From: Rhea pennata
Lineage: Eukaryota; Chordata; Aves; Rheiformes; Rheidae
Assembly (NCBI RefSeq): GCF_028389875.1
Contig: NC_084666.1
Location: forward strand, 27,622,308 to 27,686,307
Reading direction: 5' to 3'
Length of the DNA: 64,000 nt
The position numbers were made by a program, and so were the translations under genes. This document shows positions 33,501 through 46,900 of this stretch, piece after piece (the stretch's first letter is position 1; every line of letters begins with the position of its first letter). Below the pieces are notes generated by a model. It did not search any database. It worked only from the letters and a program-made list of their open reading frames with translations, and was not told the DNA's origin.

Positions 33501-33706
33501 CAGTGATAGAGTTCAGCATGATGCTAAGGAAAAGGCTTAAAAAACACAGTGGTACAGTGAACCAAAAACACGAATCCAGTAAACATAGTGGAATGCATAA
33601 TTTTTCACTGATTATGTCCAAACAAATAGTAAGTCGGTATTTCAAATGGCTTACAGTTATGCGTGGAGTCATCTAATCCTTCACGGATATTCTGTAGAAA
33701 AAAAAA

Positions 33707-33776
33707 TAGAATCATAGAATCAATCATAGGACCGGTAAGGTTGGAACGGACCTCTGGAGATCATCTAGTCCAACAG
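33707..33776 (-). mobile_element. CR1 LINE 3' tail fragment, minus orientation
   Basis: Begins with ATAGAATCATAGAATCA, the inverted CR1 terminal octamer repeat, followed by AGGTTGGAACGGACCTCTGG and AGATCATCTAGTCCAAC. These are the reverse complement of the avian CR1 3' end. Only about 70 bp is present, so it is a very short 5'-truncated insertion. Confidence 0.85.
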
Positions 33777-34883
33777 AAAAATTGTTATATTTGAAATCTA
33801 GATGTGAAAAATGCCATTTTCATTTATTAGCTGTTCTTTCACTGAAAATCAATTCCAAAGGGCTCCTTTAGAGTACATGCAGTATAGAAGTACACAGCCT
33901 ACATGGTACTTTGGTTGGATTCCACTGAAATCAGCTGAGACATCAGTGATGAATGAAACCAGTCTCAGTCAGGCTAATTATACTTTCCTGCAGTAATAGC
34001 ATTTTCTTGCAAAACACTGCTCTTAAAACTCAAAATAAATTAACTGTCCTGAATGCACACAGACATCAAGGAAAAACTTTTAAAAATGCTAAATTTCTAT
34101 GCTAAAACTTCTGGGAAACACTTCAATAGTAAAATGAGAAGGAAATAAAAAGGGCAACTGAGAAAAAAAAAAAAAAACTGCTTTATCCTCCCATGAATAT
34201 ATCTCCATCATTTCAGAGTCCTGGCTTGCAGACAGCTTGATTTTCATTGAAGCTGTTTTAGTTTTCCTGCTGCTCCATCTATCCATCCTAACCTAAATGT
34301 TGGTACAAGAAGCAGTCACTCTTTCTTACAGTAATCTGAGGCCTCTCCCTACTCTACACTGAGCCAGCCCCAGTGGAAACAAAATGAATGTGAACACCTG
34401 TCTATCTTCTTTTTTATTATTATTCATACCCTCAGCAGCATCACATCAGCAAGACTTGTAAGCTTAAAAGTCAGAAGTGAGAATCTCTTCCATTCTCTGT
34501 AGATATGACTGATCAGCTACCTTTGATTGTATTTGTGTATTTGTCTTATAGACAGAATAGGTCCACAATAGAAGCTTTGAATTTTGTTCTGAAACCAAGG
34601 AAGTGTGTGGGTGTTGATTCTTCTCCCTTCCAGGCATCGTGACTCTCACTGTTACAGTGCAACAAAGCTGTCAGGGGAGGTCACGATTCCAAAAGAAAAG
34701 GCAGTAATTCAATTGACTTGCAGCAGGCTCAGAAAGCACTTTGGATGACAATGCAGAAACCTTACATTTCACTCTATAATCAACAGATTAGTGCCTACAG
34801 TGGTTATGTATTGTTGCATTATAGAAGAAGAGATGATGGTCTCAGGGTGGGACGCTAGGGTCAATTTCTACTCCGTACACAGA

Positions 34884-34903
34884 TTTTTTTTTTTTTTTTT
34901 TTT
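34884..34903. repeat. T20 tract
   Basis: Uninterrupted run of 20 T with no recognised element attached. Confidence 0.85.
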
Positions 34904-35355
34904 GCATGAGTGTGGGCATGCAGCAATTCCTCTGGCCCTGAGTTCCTCCTCTAGTTTTATTCCTATCTCATAGTGATATGAGAATTAAATACATTGTGAT
35001 AGGGACACATGAGAGCTTATTTGGGCAGTGGTCAAGTTTCTCCACTATCGGATGGAGAGAAAAGGCATGCAGTTAACCTGCCTGCAGTTAAAAAGAACAT
35101 ATCCCCTGTGACCAGTATTTTCAACAGAATATCTTGGCTTATGACCTTAGCTCATCTGTTCCTACATCACTACAACAGTATTCTGCAGCACTGACAGGAA
35201 TTTGTTTCTTACTTACCTAGTGAGAAATCCCGAGACATCGCAAGATGTTGTATAGTAATTACACTTTACTCAGTGGGATTACTGAATGACATATTGCGAT
35301 ATATCAAGAGGCAACTGTGAATTTAACTTGAATCAGCACAGTAGACTTTGCTCAG

Positions 35356-35385
35356 TACAGTATGCTTCCAGATGAGCATACTGTA
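35356..35385. repeat. Hairpin, 11-bp perfect arms
   Basis: TACAGTATGCT (35356-35366) and AGCATACTGTA (35375-35385) are exact reverse complements around an 8-base loop. Confidence 0.8.
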
Positions 35386-37473
35386 AACGTAAGGATAAAA
35401 GGAAGTTACTGAATACCTCACAGTATCATGCATCCTCTGTCAGCACTAGCTTTCAGAACAGGCACAGTTCAGGGCTTGTTTAGGAATGCGTACTCATTAT
35501 TTAGCTCCTATATTCACTTTAAGAACATATTATTTGCTGAACAGATTCACAGGAGAAGACGATAATGATACTCACTTACAAGATGCGCACTGTTTCCTTC
35601 TATTTAATCTTTGATGCCACTAAATGCCCATTTCTCTTGAGTAGAGAGGAGGTAAATACCACTGCTATTCTGTAAATACACTACTAAATTTCACTAAATT
35701 TCAGGTAATTTCAGGTTCCAGTTTTTGCAACATGAAACTTAACAGACACAGCAGAGGATCATCATTAAAGAGGTGGGCAAATTTTCATGTGTATTCCTCC
35801 ATGGACTGTCTTTTGCAAGAAGTTAGATGGTACTTGGGGAGGAAGAAGCACCACAGACTGACACAAATTCTGGTTTTTGCCTCACACAATTATCAGAGCT
35901 ATTAGTAGCACAGACAGAATTTCCCTTCCGTGGAGAGGACTTTTTCCTTAGGTATCTGTGAGTTTTAGTACATAGTAACAAACCATTTCCTTTATTAATG
36001 AAAAGTGTGTGGCTTTTGAATGGAAAGGTCTTCCCAGATATGCCATTCTTATTTCTAGATGGGCACAAATTTTACTGGTTCTCTGTCAGTTCCATGCCCA
36101 ATGTACTCTTTAAAAAATGGTTATCCATAGCAACCCTGCCATACTATTTCAGTAATGCTTCCCCTGGGCCTCTTAGGTAACTTATGTCTTACTCTGGGAA
36201 CAATACTTTTATGGGCAGGAGGAGGTGCATATTCAGCTTCAGTGGCTGGGTAGATGCACTAGTCAAGTACTTCAAGTACTTTAGTCCCAAAAAGCTGATC
36301 GCAGCATTGCTAAATATCCTCAAATCCTATCAGTCAAATCACAAGGGAGGTATGAAGTTTTGCCTAAAGTGCCAAAGTTAGGAGGAAAGTTCCCCCCTCT
36401 ACTTCTCTAAATCACTCTTTGAAGGATCCTCTCACTCCATTAATGCTACATTACAGAGTCTATTGAGGTATTTCTCCTAACATAGGAGGATAAGGTTAGG
36501 CACTGTAAAGACCTAAACAAAGCTTTTTTTCTCTCTTTTTTTCTTTTTTTCCATGCTTTATAGTCTGTTACTCCAAATTGTTTGGATCTTACATGTGATT
36601 TGGTAGATAAAAGAGCTCCTGAGACTATTCTCTTGGCCATATCCCTACCATTTTAGATAACTGGGCAAGCTGGCTTTGTGGCTGCCTGAAGAAAATGAAC
36701 AAGTCCTCAGCAAGGGCCATCTGTTTACATCTGTATTTATAAAAGAACTATTGCATTCATTGAGAGGAAAGCCTAGAAATCAAACTGACATGAGAGAAAA
36801 ACTTGGCTTATTTAGTCCACTCTGAGTGAGAAGCCTGCCCTACCTTCAGTATTTTCTGTGCCTACTCCAAACTAGCCTGAAGTATTTCAGGACCTAGAAC
36901 TGTATTGTTACTGAGCATCCTCCCCATATGTGTTAGGAGGTATACTTTATCTCCAGAATATTATTTATCCTAAATACATTCAATGATTTTATATCACATT
37001 TGTCAGTACTTGCTCCCTTCAAATAAGGGTAGGTCATTTCTGTCTTTTATTTTGCATCCCATAATCCTTTTAGAATAAATCACTTCTCTCAAACTTTTCT
37101 CTTAAATGGTATCCTTATACCCAATGGCCATTTTAGCTTTTTTTTCAAGTTAACGAAGCAGCATGTCACATGCTGTTCCAGGTACCAACTTGTGTAAGGG
37201 TCTGCCTTGCGCATCTGACAATATATGCCTTGCTGCTTTGTTGCTTCCTGGGTTTAATTTTCACACAGGCCTCAGAGAAAAGTTAACAAAAAGTAAGTAA
37301 TACCACTCTTTCTAATGCAAGCAGTCCAGTTTGGAGTCATACTCCTCACTATACATTCATGTTGGACCAGAACCCTTTACCCTTTCTCACTGACACTAAT
37401 ATAAATTGGCAATAACTAGGCTGAAATCAGTGTCAGGTCTAGACAGAAGACAAGCAATGTATTTTAAAAAACA

Positions 37474-37474
37474 T

Positions 37475-37513
<39 letters not shown>

Positions 37514-37555
37514 GTATATATATATATACACACACGTGCATATACACACACACAA
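37474..37555. repeat. Compound TA/CA microsatellite
   Basis: About 14 TA units pass into alternating CA and TA blocks with two ACGT-type interruptions. The alternating purine-pyrimidine sequence can adopt cruciform or Z-DNA forms and is likely polymorphic in length. Confidence 0.92.
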
Positions 37556-39335
37556 ATTCCAAAATAAAGGTCTTTCACATGTTGTCAGCGAAAAGAATTT
37601 CAATTCACATTATTATTGTCAAATCTCATTTCTCTCTAATTTTTGTTCCTACAGCACAGTCCAATGCTATGGATTATCCTTTCTCAATTCTGTTATCTTG
37701 CCTGACTTTCCATTCAATCAATCTTACCTACATCTAAATAGTCTTACCTAAACGTACTTGCATCCTCAAGTACCATCAAGTACCAAGTTCAAAACAATTG
37801 CTTTCAGCCATCTCTGCTAAAACATTAAATCTGTATTACATGGATCTCTGTACACACACCATAATTTAAAGAATACAAAATATAAGATCATCCTCTGTTA
37901 AAAATAAGTTTTAAGTTCTTTTTCACAATGGAGAGTGGAAGCATAACGAACCTAAAGCATAATCTCTCTATTACTAAAACACAGCAAAAGAAAAAGATCA
38001 GAAATTTTCCCCAAAATGAAATTCAGCCTTCTAATATGCTTTTGTTTCCAGCATGGGGCAAGAGGGGACATTCAGTTCATCTAAACTAGGCTTCTCCTCT
38101 TTGACTCATCTGCTACAAACAGGTGGGAAGCTTTACTTCACAGGGCTACTGTTAAGCTTTTGTGAATATAGCCTGGGATTTCAGACACACACAGGGTATC
38201 AATGCGTCACTGGGCAACTACCCGGCAGAAGCTTATATACTCTTTAGTTCATTACCATGTAGCATGTGCGTATCTAAGGTTTTCTCTGTTGCTTGATTTT
38301 GGACTTGAATAGGTGTTCATACTGTGGGTATAAAGCATACCTATAGAGCAGCATCTTAATCACCATCACTCTAACCTTCCACCACTTTCTTTGCCAGTTT
38401 TGCTCATGGTCACTGTTCTAGAATTTCAGGTAATTAGTTCTTCCACAAGTCTGTCACACAACTACACACAAGGTCAGTACAAACTAGACCTCCAAATCTG
38501 GAGGCCATTTGAAAGCTGTTAGCAAACGGTACCTTTTCTCCAGACAATACTCTCACCAAAATGGACCCTTTAACTAATTTTTAAAATAGTCTGGAAAATG
38601 TTTGGCACAGGATAATGATCAAGGACGTTATATATCACTGGTTGCCAAGTTGCCGGGGATCATTCAACAGATTAGTTCTTCTTTCCTGAACAGAATTAGA
38701 AAGGATGGCTGGCTTTTGGCTACCATTTTATATAACTTGATTCAATTCCTAAATCTGATACAGACTTGCAATTATTTTTTACCTAACTGTATTATTTCCT
38801 TTTGCTGAAAATCTTGTTTCTCCACCTGTGCTCCTGAATGGTGAAATTTCATAACACAAATGTCACCTAAGCTTTTCAACATTACCAGTTATAACAACAT
38901 CCAACAGATTTAGTACTAAAATACCAGATTATAGCTTTACTATCTGAGTATATAGATATCTCTGATTTCATTTTAAAAGCAGATTATCTAAATGAGTTAA
39001 ATGAGTTATCTTCATGGCATAAGGAGTAGTCACACAATGATTTATTACTCCGTGCAATGTTTTTCTGCCTCTGTGCTTTTGTATTTTGTTAGTTGAGTAT
39101 GAGTTGCTTCCAACATTTTTCAGATCGTGAGGAAGTTTGTTTTAATGTTCGTAATTCAAGTTGCTGATCACTTAGAAACTCAGTTTTGCTTAAATGGTTG
39201 AGAAAAAAGCAATTAGCTGATGATCTTATGAAACATGATGACTACAAAGATGCATTTTTCCATAGAGGTTTTCTTTTGTCCTTTTAATTAGAAGCCTAAG
39301 AGGATTAAATAAATATTTAGTGGACTTGTATACTT

Positions 39336-39372
39336 GTTTTTTTTATATATATATATATATATTCACACACAC
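39336..39372. repeat. T-tract followed by TA and CA repeats
   Basis: A short T run leads into about ten TA units and then a short CA block. Simple repeat without other features. Confidence 0.85.
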
Positions 39373-40120
39373 CCCTATATCTATGACTAATGGTTCTCCT
39401 TTGCTGTGCAGAATATCACTGTCAGTAATTATTCCAAAGTGCAGCCATCATATTAAACATTTGCTTTATGTTCAAATTGGAGGAAATTACTAGCTGTCCA
39501 TAAATCTGCCACTGGGAAAAGAGCATGAAATATTTTTCAATATCAATACAGATCTTCCCACAATCTACAGTCCATATAAATCAATTCTTCTGGCAAGTGA
39601 CACATAGGTTCTATTCTACATTAGAGCCATCAGCATCTTTCAATACCTTTGATAATTAAAGATGTCAGCAATTAAACCCATTCATTAAAAGGTAGCAGAG
39701 AGTGTTTGTTCACAGTCATGCCAGCATCTTTTTAGAGGAAGGCAGGAGGAGCCACTCTTTTCTCAGTGTGGCTATTTAATGGTAATTTAAATTTTTAAAA
39801 GACAAATAGCTAAAGAATTATTGCACAATCTGTTTTCTCAATCAGTTCACAGACATAGGGATTTAGCTCTGCCACTTGCAGTGTTTTCACTTTAGCCAGG
39901 GCAGTGGGCAGAGACAAAGATCAATTCAAAAAAAGAAGGAACCATTCCAGTGGGGACAGGTTCAACAGGACTTGATTCTTCCACAAAAATCAACAATAAC
40001 TCAACTTACACCAGTGGGTTACATCAACAGCAACAGATACCAGCATCAGGCTCAGGAATGAGACAGACAATATACCGACTTCTGCAGCAGTTGAGGGCTC
40101 AAGCTGACAACAAATACTGT

Positions 40121-40122
<2 letters not shown>

Positions 40123-40149
<27 letters not shown>
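40123..40149. repeat. T27 tract
   Basis: Uninterrupted run of 27 T. The neighbouring sequence shows no recognised retroposon. Confidence 0.85.
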
Positions 40150-40151
<2 letters not shown>

Positions 40152-41358
40152 TCAATGCACCTATTAAAGCCTGTGAAGACTGAATGAACTCCACACATCT
40201 CAAACTGGGGATCTAGTTTTAATTTTATTGAAAATGCCTCTAAAGAATCTGGAGAACAGGACAGGTACTTTAATATTCATAGTCCAGTTAAGCCAACATG
40301 ACCTTATGTATTTCAATAATGACAACTTATTATCCATTTGCCTAATAAAACATGTTATTTCAAGCAAATATCATAAAGCTAGAAAATGCCTCTTGTTAAA
40401 AAAGTGTTTTAAAAAAAAGTTAACCAATTATCTGCATTTTTGATAGCCAGTAACTTCAAAACAGAAATTTTATGACTTAACAACTTTCTGACAACAACAA
40501 AAAACCAACCCACTATCCTGAATAAAGAGGAAAAGCAAGTGATTACAGGCTGAGAATTCATGTTCCAAGTTTTAGCTGGACAGTTGTAATATAAATTCCT
40601 CAGATTCATTATACTCACACTGCCAAGAATTACTCTAATGTAGTAGATGAGAATTGCTCTAATCTATTACCACTGGCTGCCAACAGTAATTCTATTAATT
40701 CAAAGAGCTAATGGCATTTACTAGTATAGCCATGCTGTTTATTGCATCTCTGAAAATAGATGAGATTACTCAGTGGTGTGTATCCTAAACAGACTAAATT
40801 TAGAGCCTAATTCTCCACTCTTTGTGCTCTGCTTAGTGGGAATGAATCTGAATAGCAGTATTTTCTATCTAATTTGCATTGGTACAACTGAGTAGGTGAA
40901 TAGAAAACACAGTCCTGAATTAGGTGCTCTATGTATTACATGGAGAATGAGAGGTGTCCAAGACCACGTCTCACCTTGTGATGGACTGTAAGCTAATCAT
41001 CAAGCTAATACTCTTCCATGCTTGTATTTTCAAATCATGCGGGATAAACACGAAGATACTAGTTTGCATCTGGTGCATAGTCAGGTAGTGCAGCATTATG
41101 CCCCAAATAAGCCCATGCTGTCAGCAGGGCCAATTAACTCAGGCTTAGCATCTCAGAAATGCAGCTGCACCATTTCTGATTCCACAACAGACATAGCAAC
41201 AGATTAGACTGTCTGTACCAAGATATGAAGCATGTTATACAAACACCAAATGTAGAAAATGTGCAGTCAGCTCACTGAGTAGAGATCAGCCTAACCTACA
41301 CAGATGGAAGTCGTCTTTGTAACTCTGAGTGCTCCAGAGCACAGGTATCTAAGTCAGA

Positions 41359-41432
41359 CATTTCTCACAGAAATGGAAAATGCAATAGCATTTCCCATTT
41401 CTCACAGAAATGGAAAATGCAATAGCATTTCC
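41359..41432. repeat. Perfect 37-bp tandem duplication
   Basis: The unit beginning CATTTCTCACAGAAATGG occurs at 41359-41395 and again at 41396-41432 with no difference, so it is very recent or gene-converted. Confidence 0.93.
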
Positions 41433-43441
41433 CTTTCACTCAAACTGTCTATAGGCTTGAGCCATCATGCAAAATGTAAGATGCATGCCCATTTCCCTGC
41501 CCTAGAGTAACTGTTCTCACACCTCCCTAAGGAATGCTCTGAACAAAATTGCCCTGGTGCCAGGCTCTCTCAGGTGCTCCTGTAAAAGCTGTTGCATTTT
41601 TTTCAGATTAAGAAAACATGACAGGAAAAATACTTGAGATCTAGCCCTATCCCAGTGAATATCTGATGAATCCCATTACATATTAATTTCAGACAAAAGT
41701 GTTTGTCCATGCAGCTCTAGTGAGAATTAATCTTTCCCCAGGGGTTTAGCAGAAACCCTGAATTATGCTGTATAAGTATATGTAACCTCACAGAAAGTTC
41801 TTCCTTCCCCTCTGCACAAAGACTGAACTGAGGCTTCTTCTTCCCTCTAGAAATCTGTGCCACAGCAAGGAGTCGTATTATATTAATTTTCAATATACAG
41901 CATTTATATAGTCATATTTTCAGCAGAAATAAGAACAATCAAGAGGCTAAATAATAAAGAAGATTTTTCTCTTTTTCTTTTTTTTCTAAGAGAAGTAAGA
42001 ATGTTATGCCTATGGAATCTCTACCATGAAGTTGTTAAACCTTCCTAGAAAGGAAAAAGTCTGCTCAGAAGACTGGTCAGCTGAAATACCACTATGCCAA
42101 ATGTGCACAGACAGGTTTTGGGTTTCACATGATAAATTTCAAAAAATAAAGTTCCTTCCTCTCACAAACAAGAGTACTAAAATTGAGTAATAATGCAGCA
42201 ATAGCCAGAAGGACTGTAAACAGAAATGTTTCTGGCAATAACTAATTTGCTACCTTTCTAAGCCTTTCTCTTGTCTTGTAGCATCTTCATCACTACACAC
42301 AGTGTCACTTATGCTAACCTACGTACAAACTCAAACTCTGCATTACTTGGAACCACACTGGCTGGATGTAATGGGAATTACAGGCCAGAGCACATGCAGC
42401 CTCCTGCTCTTTGGGGCGGTTTGTGATCTAAGAGCTAGAAAGCAGGTAGCTCTGACCAGGGCAGAATTCCTTAGCAACTGCATTACCTAACGATTCCCAA
42501 CTGCTGGTGTAACACAGGAAAGTGAAAGTTATCAGCTTACACTTCCCAGGCTTTTTCCAAGGCTACAATTAACAACACTGAAGCTCATTTTAGGTGCAGG
42601 CTAAACAAGCCGTTACCTGCGCTATGAGGGTGCTAGATAAAGGAAACTCATAGGGGTAGGTGAGGCAGAGACCATGGAAGTCTCCCAGCAGCGACCACAG
42701 CTCTGCACTAGGTTTCGGCTGTCTCCAAAGAGCAGCTTGCTCAAGTACCCTGTCCACATGCATCTCTGAACACAAGTGCCCCTTGCAATGCACACGTCTG
42801 CTCCCCTGCTTTACTTTTGCCAGCTCTGGGACTGAAGGAAAAGGCCACGGAGGTGGCAGGTAAAGCCAGCCTTGGTGAGCAGCACAGAGGGCGGGAGAGG
42901 CAGCTGCTGTTTCTCCTCACCTTCCTCCAGGCAACAGCTCTGAAGGCTGGGCACATAAGAACAGTATCTGCTGAGTATAGATACAGATTTCCAATTTCCA
43001 TAAAAAGATAACATCCAACTACTAGGGTGCAGAGCTCATTCAGTCTCTGTTCTCAACCCACTCAGGTGTATAGAACCAAACAGAGATGCTTTTTTTGTCT
43101 GAGAAACTGAATTTTCCCCAAATGAGCTGGTTATTTTATCCTTATCCTCAGGACAGTAATACACCATTCTGTTTAGACTCCTAAGAAACTCACTGCCCAC
43201 TCTCTACGTGGGGGCAGACAGAACAGCATTTGAGGCATCTTCCACACGCTTTTCACTGGAGAAGGCTACAGGTCTTGACTCACCACACTGCCACAAGGAG
43301 AATCTGTTTGCTGTACTTGATTGTGTCCTCCAGAATTAACAAGACATGCCTTCAGTGCACTGAATCCATAAGCTCATTATCAAATATACATGCCTTCCTA
43401 TGCTTTAAATTCCCTCAAACCATCTTCTAACTCCAAAACTC

Positions 43442-43468
43442 TTTTTTTTTTTTTTTTTTTTTTTTTTT
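43442..43468. repeat. T27 tract
   Basis: Uninterrupted run of 27 T followed by GGCTGG. No element recognised. Confidence 0.85.
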
Positions 43469-43907
43469 GGCTGGTATAAAAATTAGCCCTGAAGAATAAG
43501 GAATCTGTAAAAAATACTTTCAAACCTTGTAAGAATCACTTCAGTCTCCCACAGAGGAGACACTGCAAGAGAACCAAAAACCTCAAGTGATCCAACACTC
43601 TGATCCCAGCAAAGCAGCATCTCCCTAGAGGTACAGGGTCAGTTTCAAAAAGCAAATTTACTGCAGCTATTATCTTTTTTAAACTGTAATTTTATTTTTT
43701 ATGCGATGTTTTCCTCATGTTCCTGCTGCCTGACAGACATCATGCTGCCATTTCAGACTTCAAGCTAAAATGATGAAGGCTCAAGATGCGTAAACTAAAC
43801 TACACCACAAAGAGAGACACTGACACCCACCAAGCCATGCTGATGCTCTACAATGGTGGAAACCGTCAGGCTGAACTGTAGCCATCTAAATGTTAAGAAT
43901 CTAGTCC

Positions 43908-43936
43908 AAATCAGTCATCTAGCAAATGACTGATTT
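43908..43936. repeat. Hairpin, 11-bp perfect arms
   Basis: AAATCAGTCAT (43908-43918) pairs exactly with ATGACTGATTT (43926-43936) around a 7-base loop. Confidence 0.75.
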
Positions 43937-46900
43937 ACCCCCATTCTAACTGTCAAAGACAGATGTGATGAAAGGTACTTCTACTGTATATGAACACATG
44001 AAATTATAGTTCACATATTAAAATAAAATATAATTTAGAAAGGGGGGGGGGAAGGAGGAGTTACATGAGATAAAGTGAAAGAAAAAAAAAGATCAAGAAA
44101 GAAGAATAAGATTTTAATGACCCAGGGCAATTGAATCAGCCTCAAGTGTTAAATGACAATTTTCCCCACTCCAATGCAAGGCAATGTATCTGTAGCAAAT
44201 GCTGCATTTGGAGACTCTCTCCAGTTCCATCTTCATCATCTGGAAATGGTCCAGTAGAAATACACTGATATGCATTTAAATATACACCCACACCTGAGTG
44301 GTCCCAGTTACATAAGGGTACAAAGCAAGTAAGGCTATTTCTTCCCAAGAGGCTTTATCTGTTGCAGCTAATTTCACACCTGCTTCTGCACATCAGTACA
44401 GTATCACAAAAACTCACCTTTCTTGTGGAGTTTAAAACACGTTCATCTGAATATAATTAAAATGGACAATGTGAGCTATATAAAAGTTACTAACATGGGT
44501 GGTATAAAGAGGGAAATCTGTGAATGACCTTCAAGGATTTTTCTCATCTGCGCTAAAGCTAACAATGTGAAGTGCTTGTATCATCCACACAGAAGCCAGT
44601 GAAATAGTTTTTATTAATGTTACCACAGTAAGCTCTGAAAGAACTGTTATCTTCTCCATTTTCAGCAGACACCAGCCCATTAAGGCATCATGGGGCCTAC
44701 TATAGATTTCAGTGCACTGTGTTTTCTCAAAGGTATATACAGGGAAAAATAGCAGGACAGAACAATTTGTACAGACCCTGTACCCAAAAACCCCATCCTT
44801 CACACCACTTTAAATGTTGTCATTCATTATTAGCACCATTATTACCTGCATCTCCTGTTTGCACCTACAATCATTCACACTCACTGCTCCCATGCCGGCT
44901 TCAGCGTGCACAGCAGATCGATCCTTATGGCGGGAGAGGAGTGTTTCACATCACGGCCTGAAGTCCTACCGTCCTGGTCAGTACAGTCAGGGGATGAACT
45001 GGAGCACAGCGCGGCTCCTCCTCCGCCCCTGCATGTGATTTCTGAGCAAGGAAACAGGGTCAAGGGGGGGATAGAACAAATCCCAGTAACTTTTCATGAA
45101 GCCAAGGAACGCTTGCAGGAACAGGTTTAGGAACAGATTTAAAACATCACCACCTTTGTCAGTAGTAGCTCTAAGGAACTGGGGCACTGCATCAGACAAA
45201 CTGGTTTCCGAGGGCGTGATAGCGTAGTGACTAGCTCTACTGTTTACTGTCGCATCCCAGTTCTGGAAGTAGATTCATCATTTCTGTATAGCACCACATT
45301 TCACAGCATAGATGTTACCTTCATCATTTTAAAAAGTCGTTAAAAATAAGCCCTCATCAAATATCTTTTCGCCAAAAGATTACTACCAATAAATACATGT
45401 GGAAACACAATGATAGGTATATGTTAAGGCATGGTAGGCTATCAGATACTGCAGCAGGCATTGCAATCTATATTGATTGATTGGGAAGTCTTCACCTTCA
45501 TCAGACCCTCAAATATAAAAGAGACAGGATTCATATAAATGTCTAGGTAAGTACTCTCAGAGTTTAGAAATTTCAGTGTCGTGCGGATACCTTATGTCAG
45601 TGCAGGAAAAGCACTCAAAGTAAAATGAAGGAGCAAGAGGAATCCAAGCTAGTGAGACTAAATATAAAAACTGTATTATCTATATCCTGGCATAGAAGAG
45701 AGCAAAAATAACACAGTTTCTAAGCTGTACAAATTCTAATAGCTGCCTTCATACCTTGACTTGCAAGGAGAATTTATTTTGCATGAACATTTCCCCTGAA
45801 CAAGTTGTGAGTTTCTAAACTAACAGAGGACTAAAAGAGGACTGCAGTCAGCAACTGCACCCTACTGCCCCCAAAGGGTTTTTCTTGTGCAAAAATGTAA
45901 GCAAAGAGTGATGGAATGAGATATCCCAGTTCCATGCCTTGTTGTCTTGGCAAGATGGTATCTCGTTTGAGTCAATATCAAAGGTATGATCAGTTTTACA
46001 AGTAATAGACACATCGCTGTTCCCAACCTGGATGTAATACATCCCACTTAATTTGTTAGAATTCTACAATTTCAGACCTTCTTCTGGGGGAGGACCTGAA
46101 ATGCAAGAAAAGCAAATCTACTGGTATTCCTTCACTGATTACAACTTACTCAGACCTTCATTCTCAAATACCTCCATGAGTATGTATCACTGCAAAAGAC
46201 ACGTAAGGGGAAAACTTCAGTGGAAATATTACTAAACTATATTAGCTGAGAATATATCTTCTGATTTGTACATCTAAAACAGGACAGTGCTAACGCCAAG
46301 TTGCATCTTCCTAGCTATTTAAATGTAGCCGATTCAGCTCTCTATGAATGGACAATGTAACATCAGGCCTATATTCCAAGTAGTAGTTCAAGAAGAAAAA
46401 CTCGCAAAACATGCAAAAACAGAAAATGTTCTCCTTTACTTCAAAACAGGACCAAACTTTTCTTTTTGTATTGACATATTAATGTTTAATTGCATCTTGC
46501 CAAAATAGTGGCTAATAGCACAGCATATTCTCAAACATGCAAAGGGAAGACACTATCTAACGTTTCTGGCTGCTGTGTCTGCAGAATGCACACCATTCTC
46601 TACTTGCATTCAGTCTCTGTAAGCTATCAGAAGTGATGTGTTGTATTTACACATCATTACACATTGTCATGCTTAATTTTATACTTTATTTGTGTAATCA
46701 AGTCATAGAAGCGCTCAGTCTTAGGGGCAAGTGATTATGTCAGATCTGCACTGTTGAGTTAAAGGAATTTATACCATTCTTCTACGTGGATTTAGAATTA
46801 AAATTCTGTTCAGCTGAAGGAGGCATCAGTCAGGGCTTATGGGGCTGAAATTTGAAGGAATGGTGCAGTTAAAAGACTCATCACAACTTACCAATTATAA

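Larger units (their letters stand above)
25646..33706. other. Intron sequence with a GC-rich patch and two hairpin loci
   Basis: AT-rich non-coding DNA. Distinct features are the GC-rich patch at 26.41-26.67 kb, the A37 tract, the palindrome cluster at 28.67-28.76 kb, and the long hairpin at 30.48-30.56 kb, each listed separately. Nothing else is recognised. Confidence 0.6.

Noticed and set aside
33317..33676. 119-codon plus-strand frame in GABRB1 intron 3
   Set aside because: Residues do not resemble a known protein, and the frame spans a T run and ordinary AT-rich intron.
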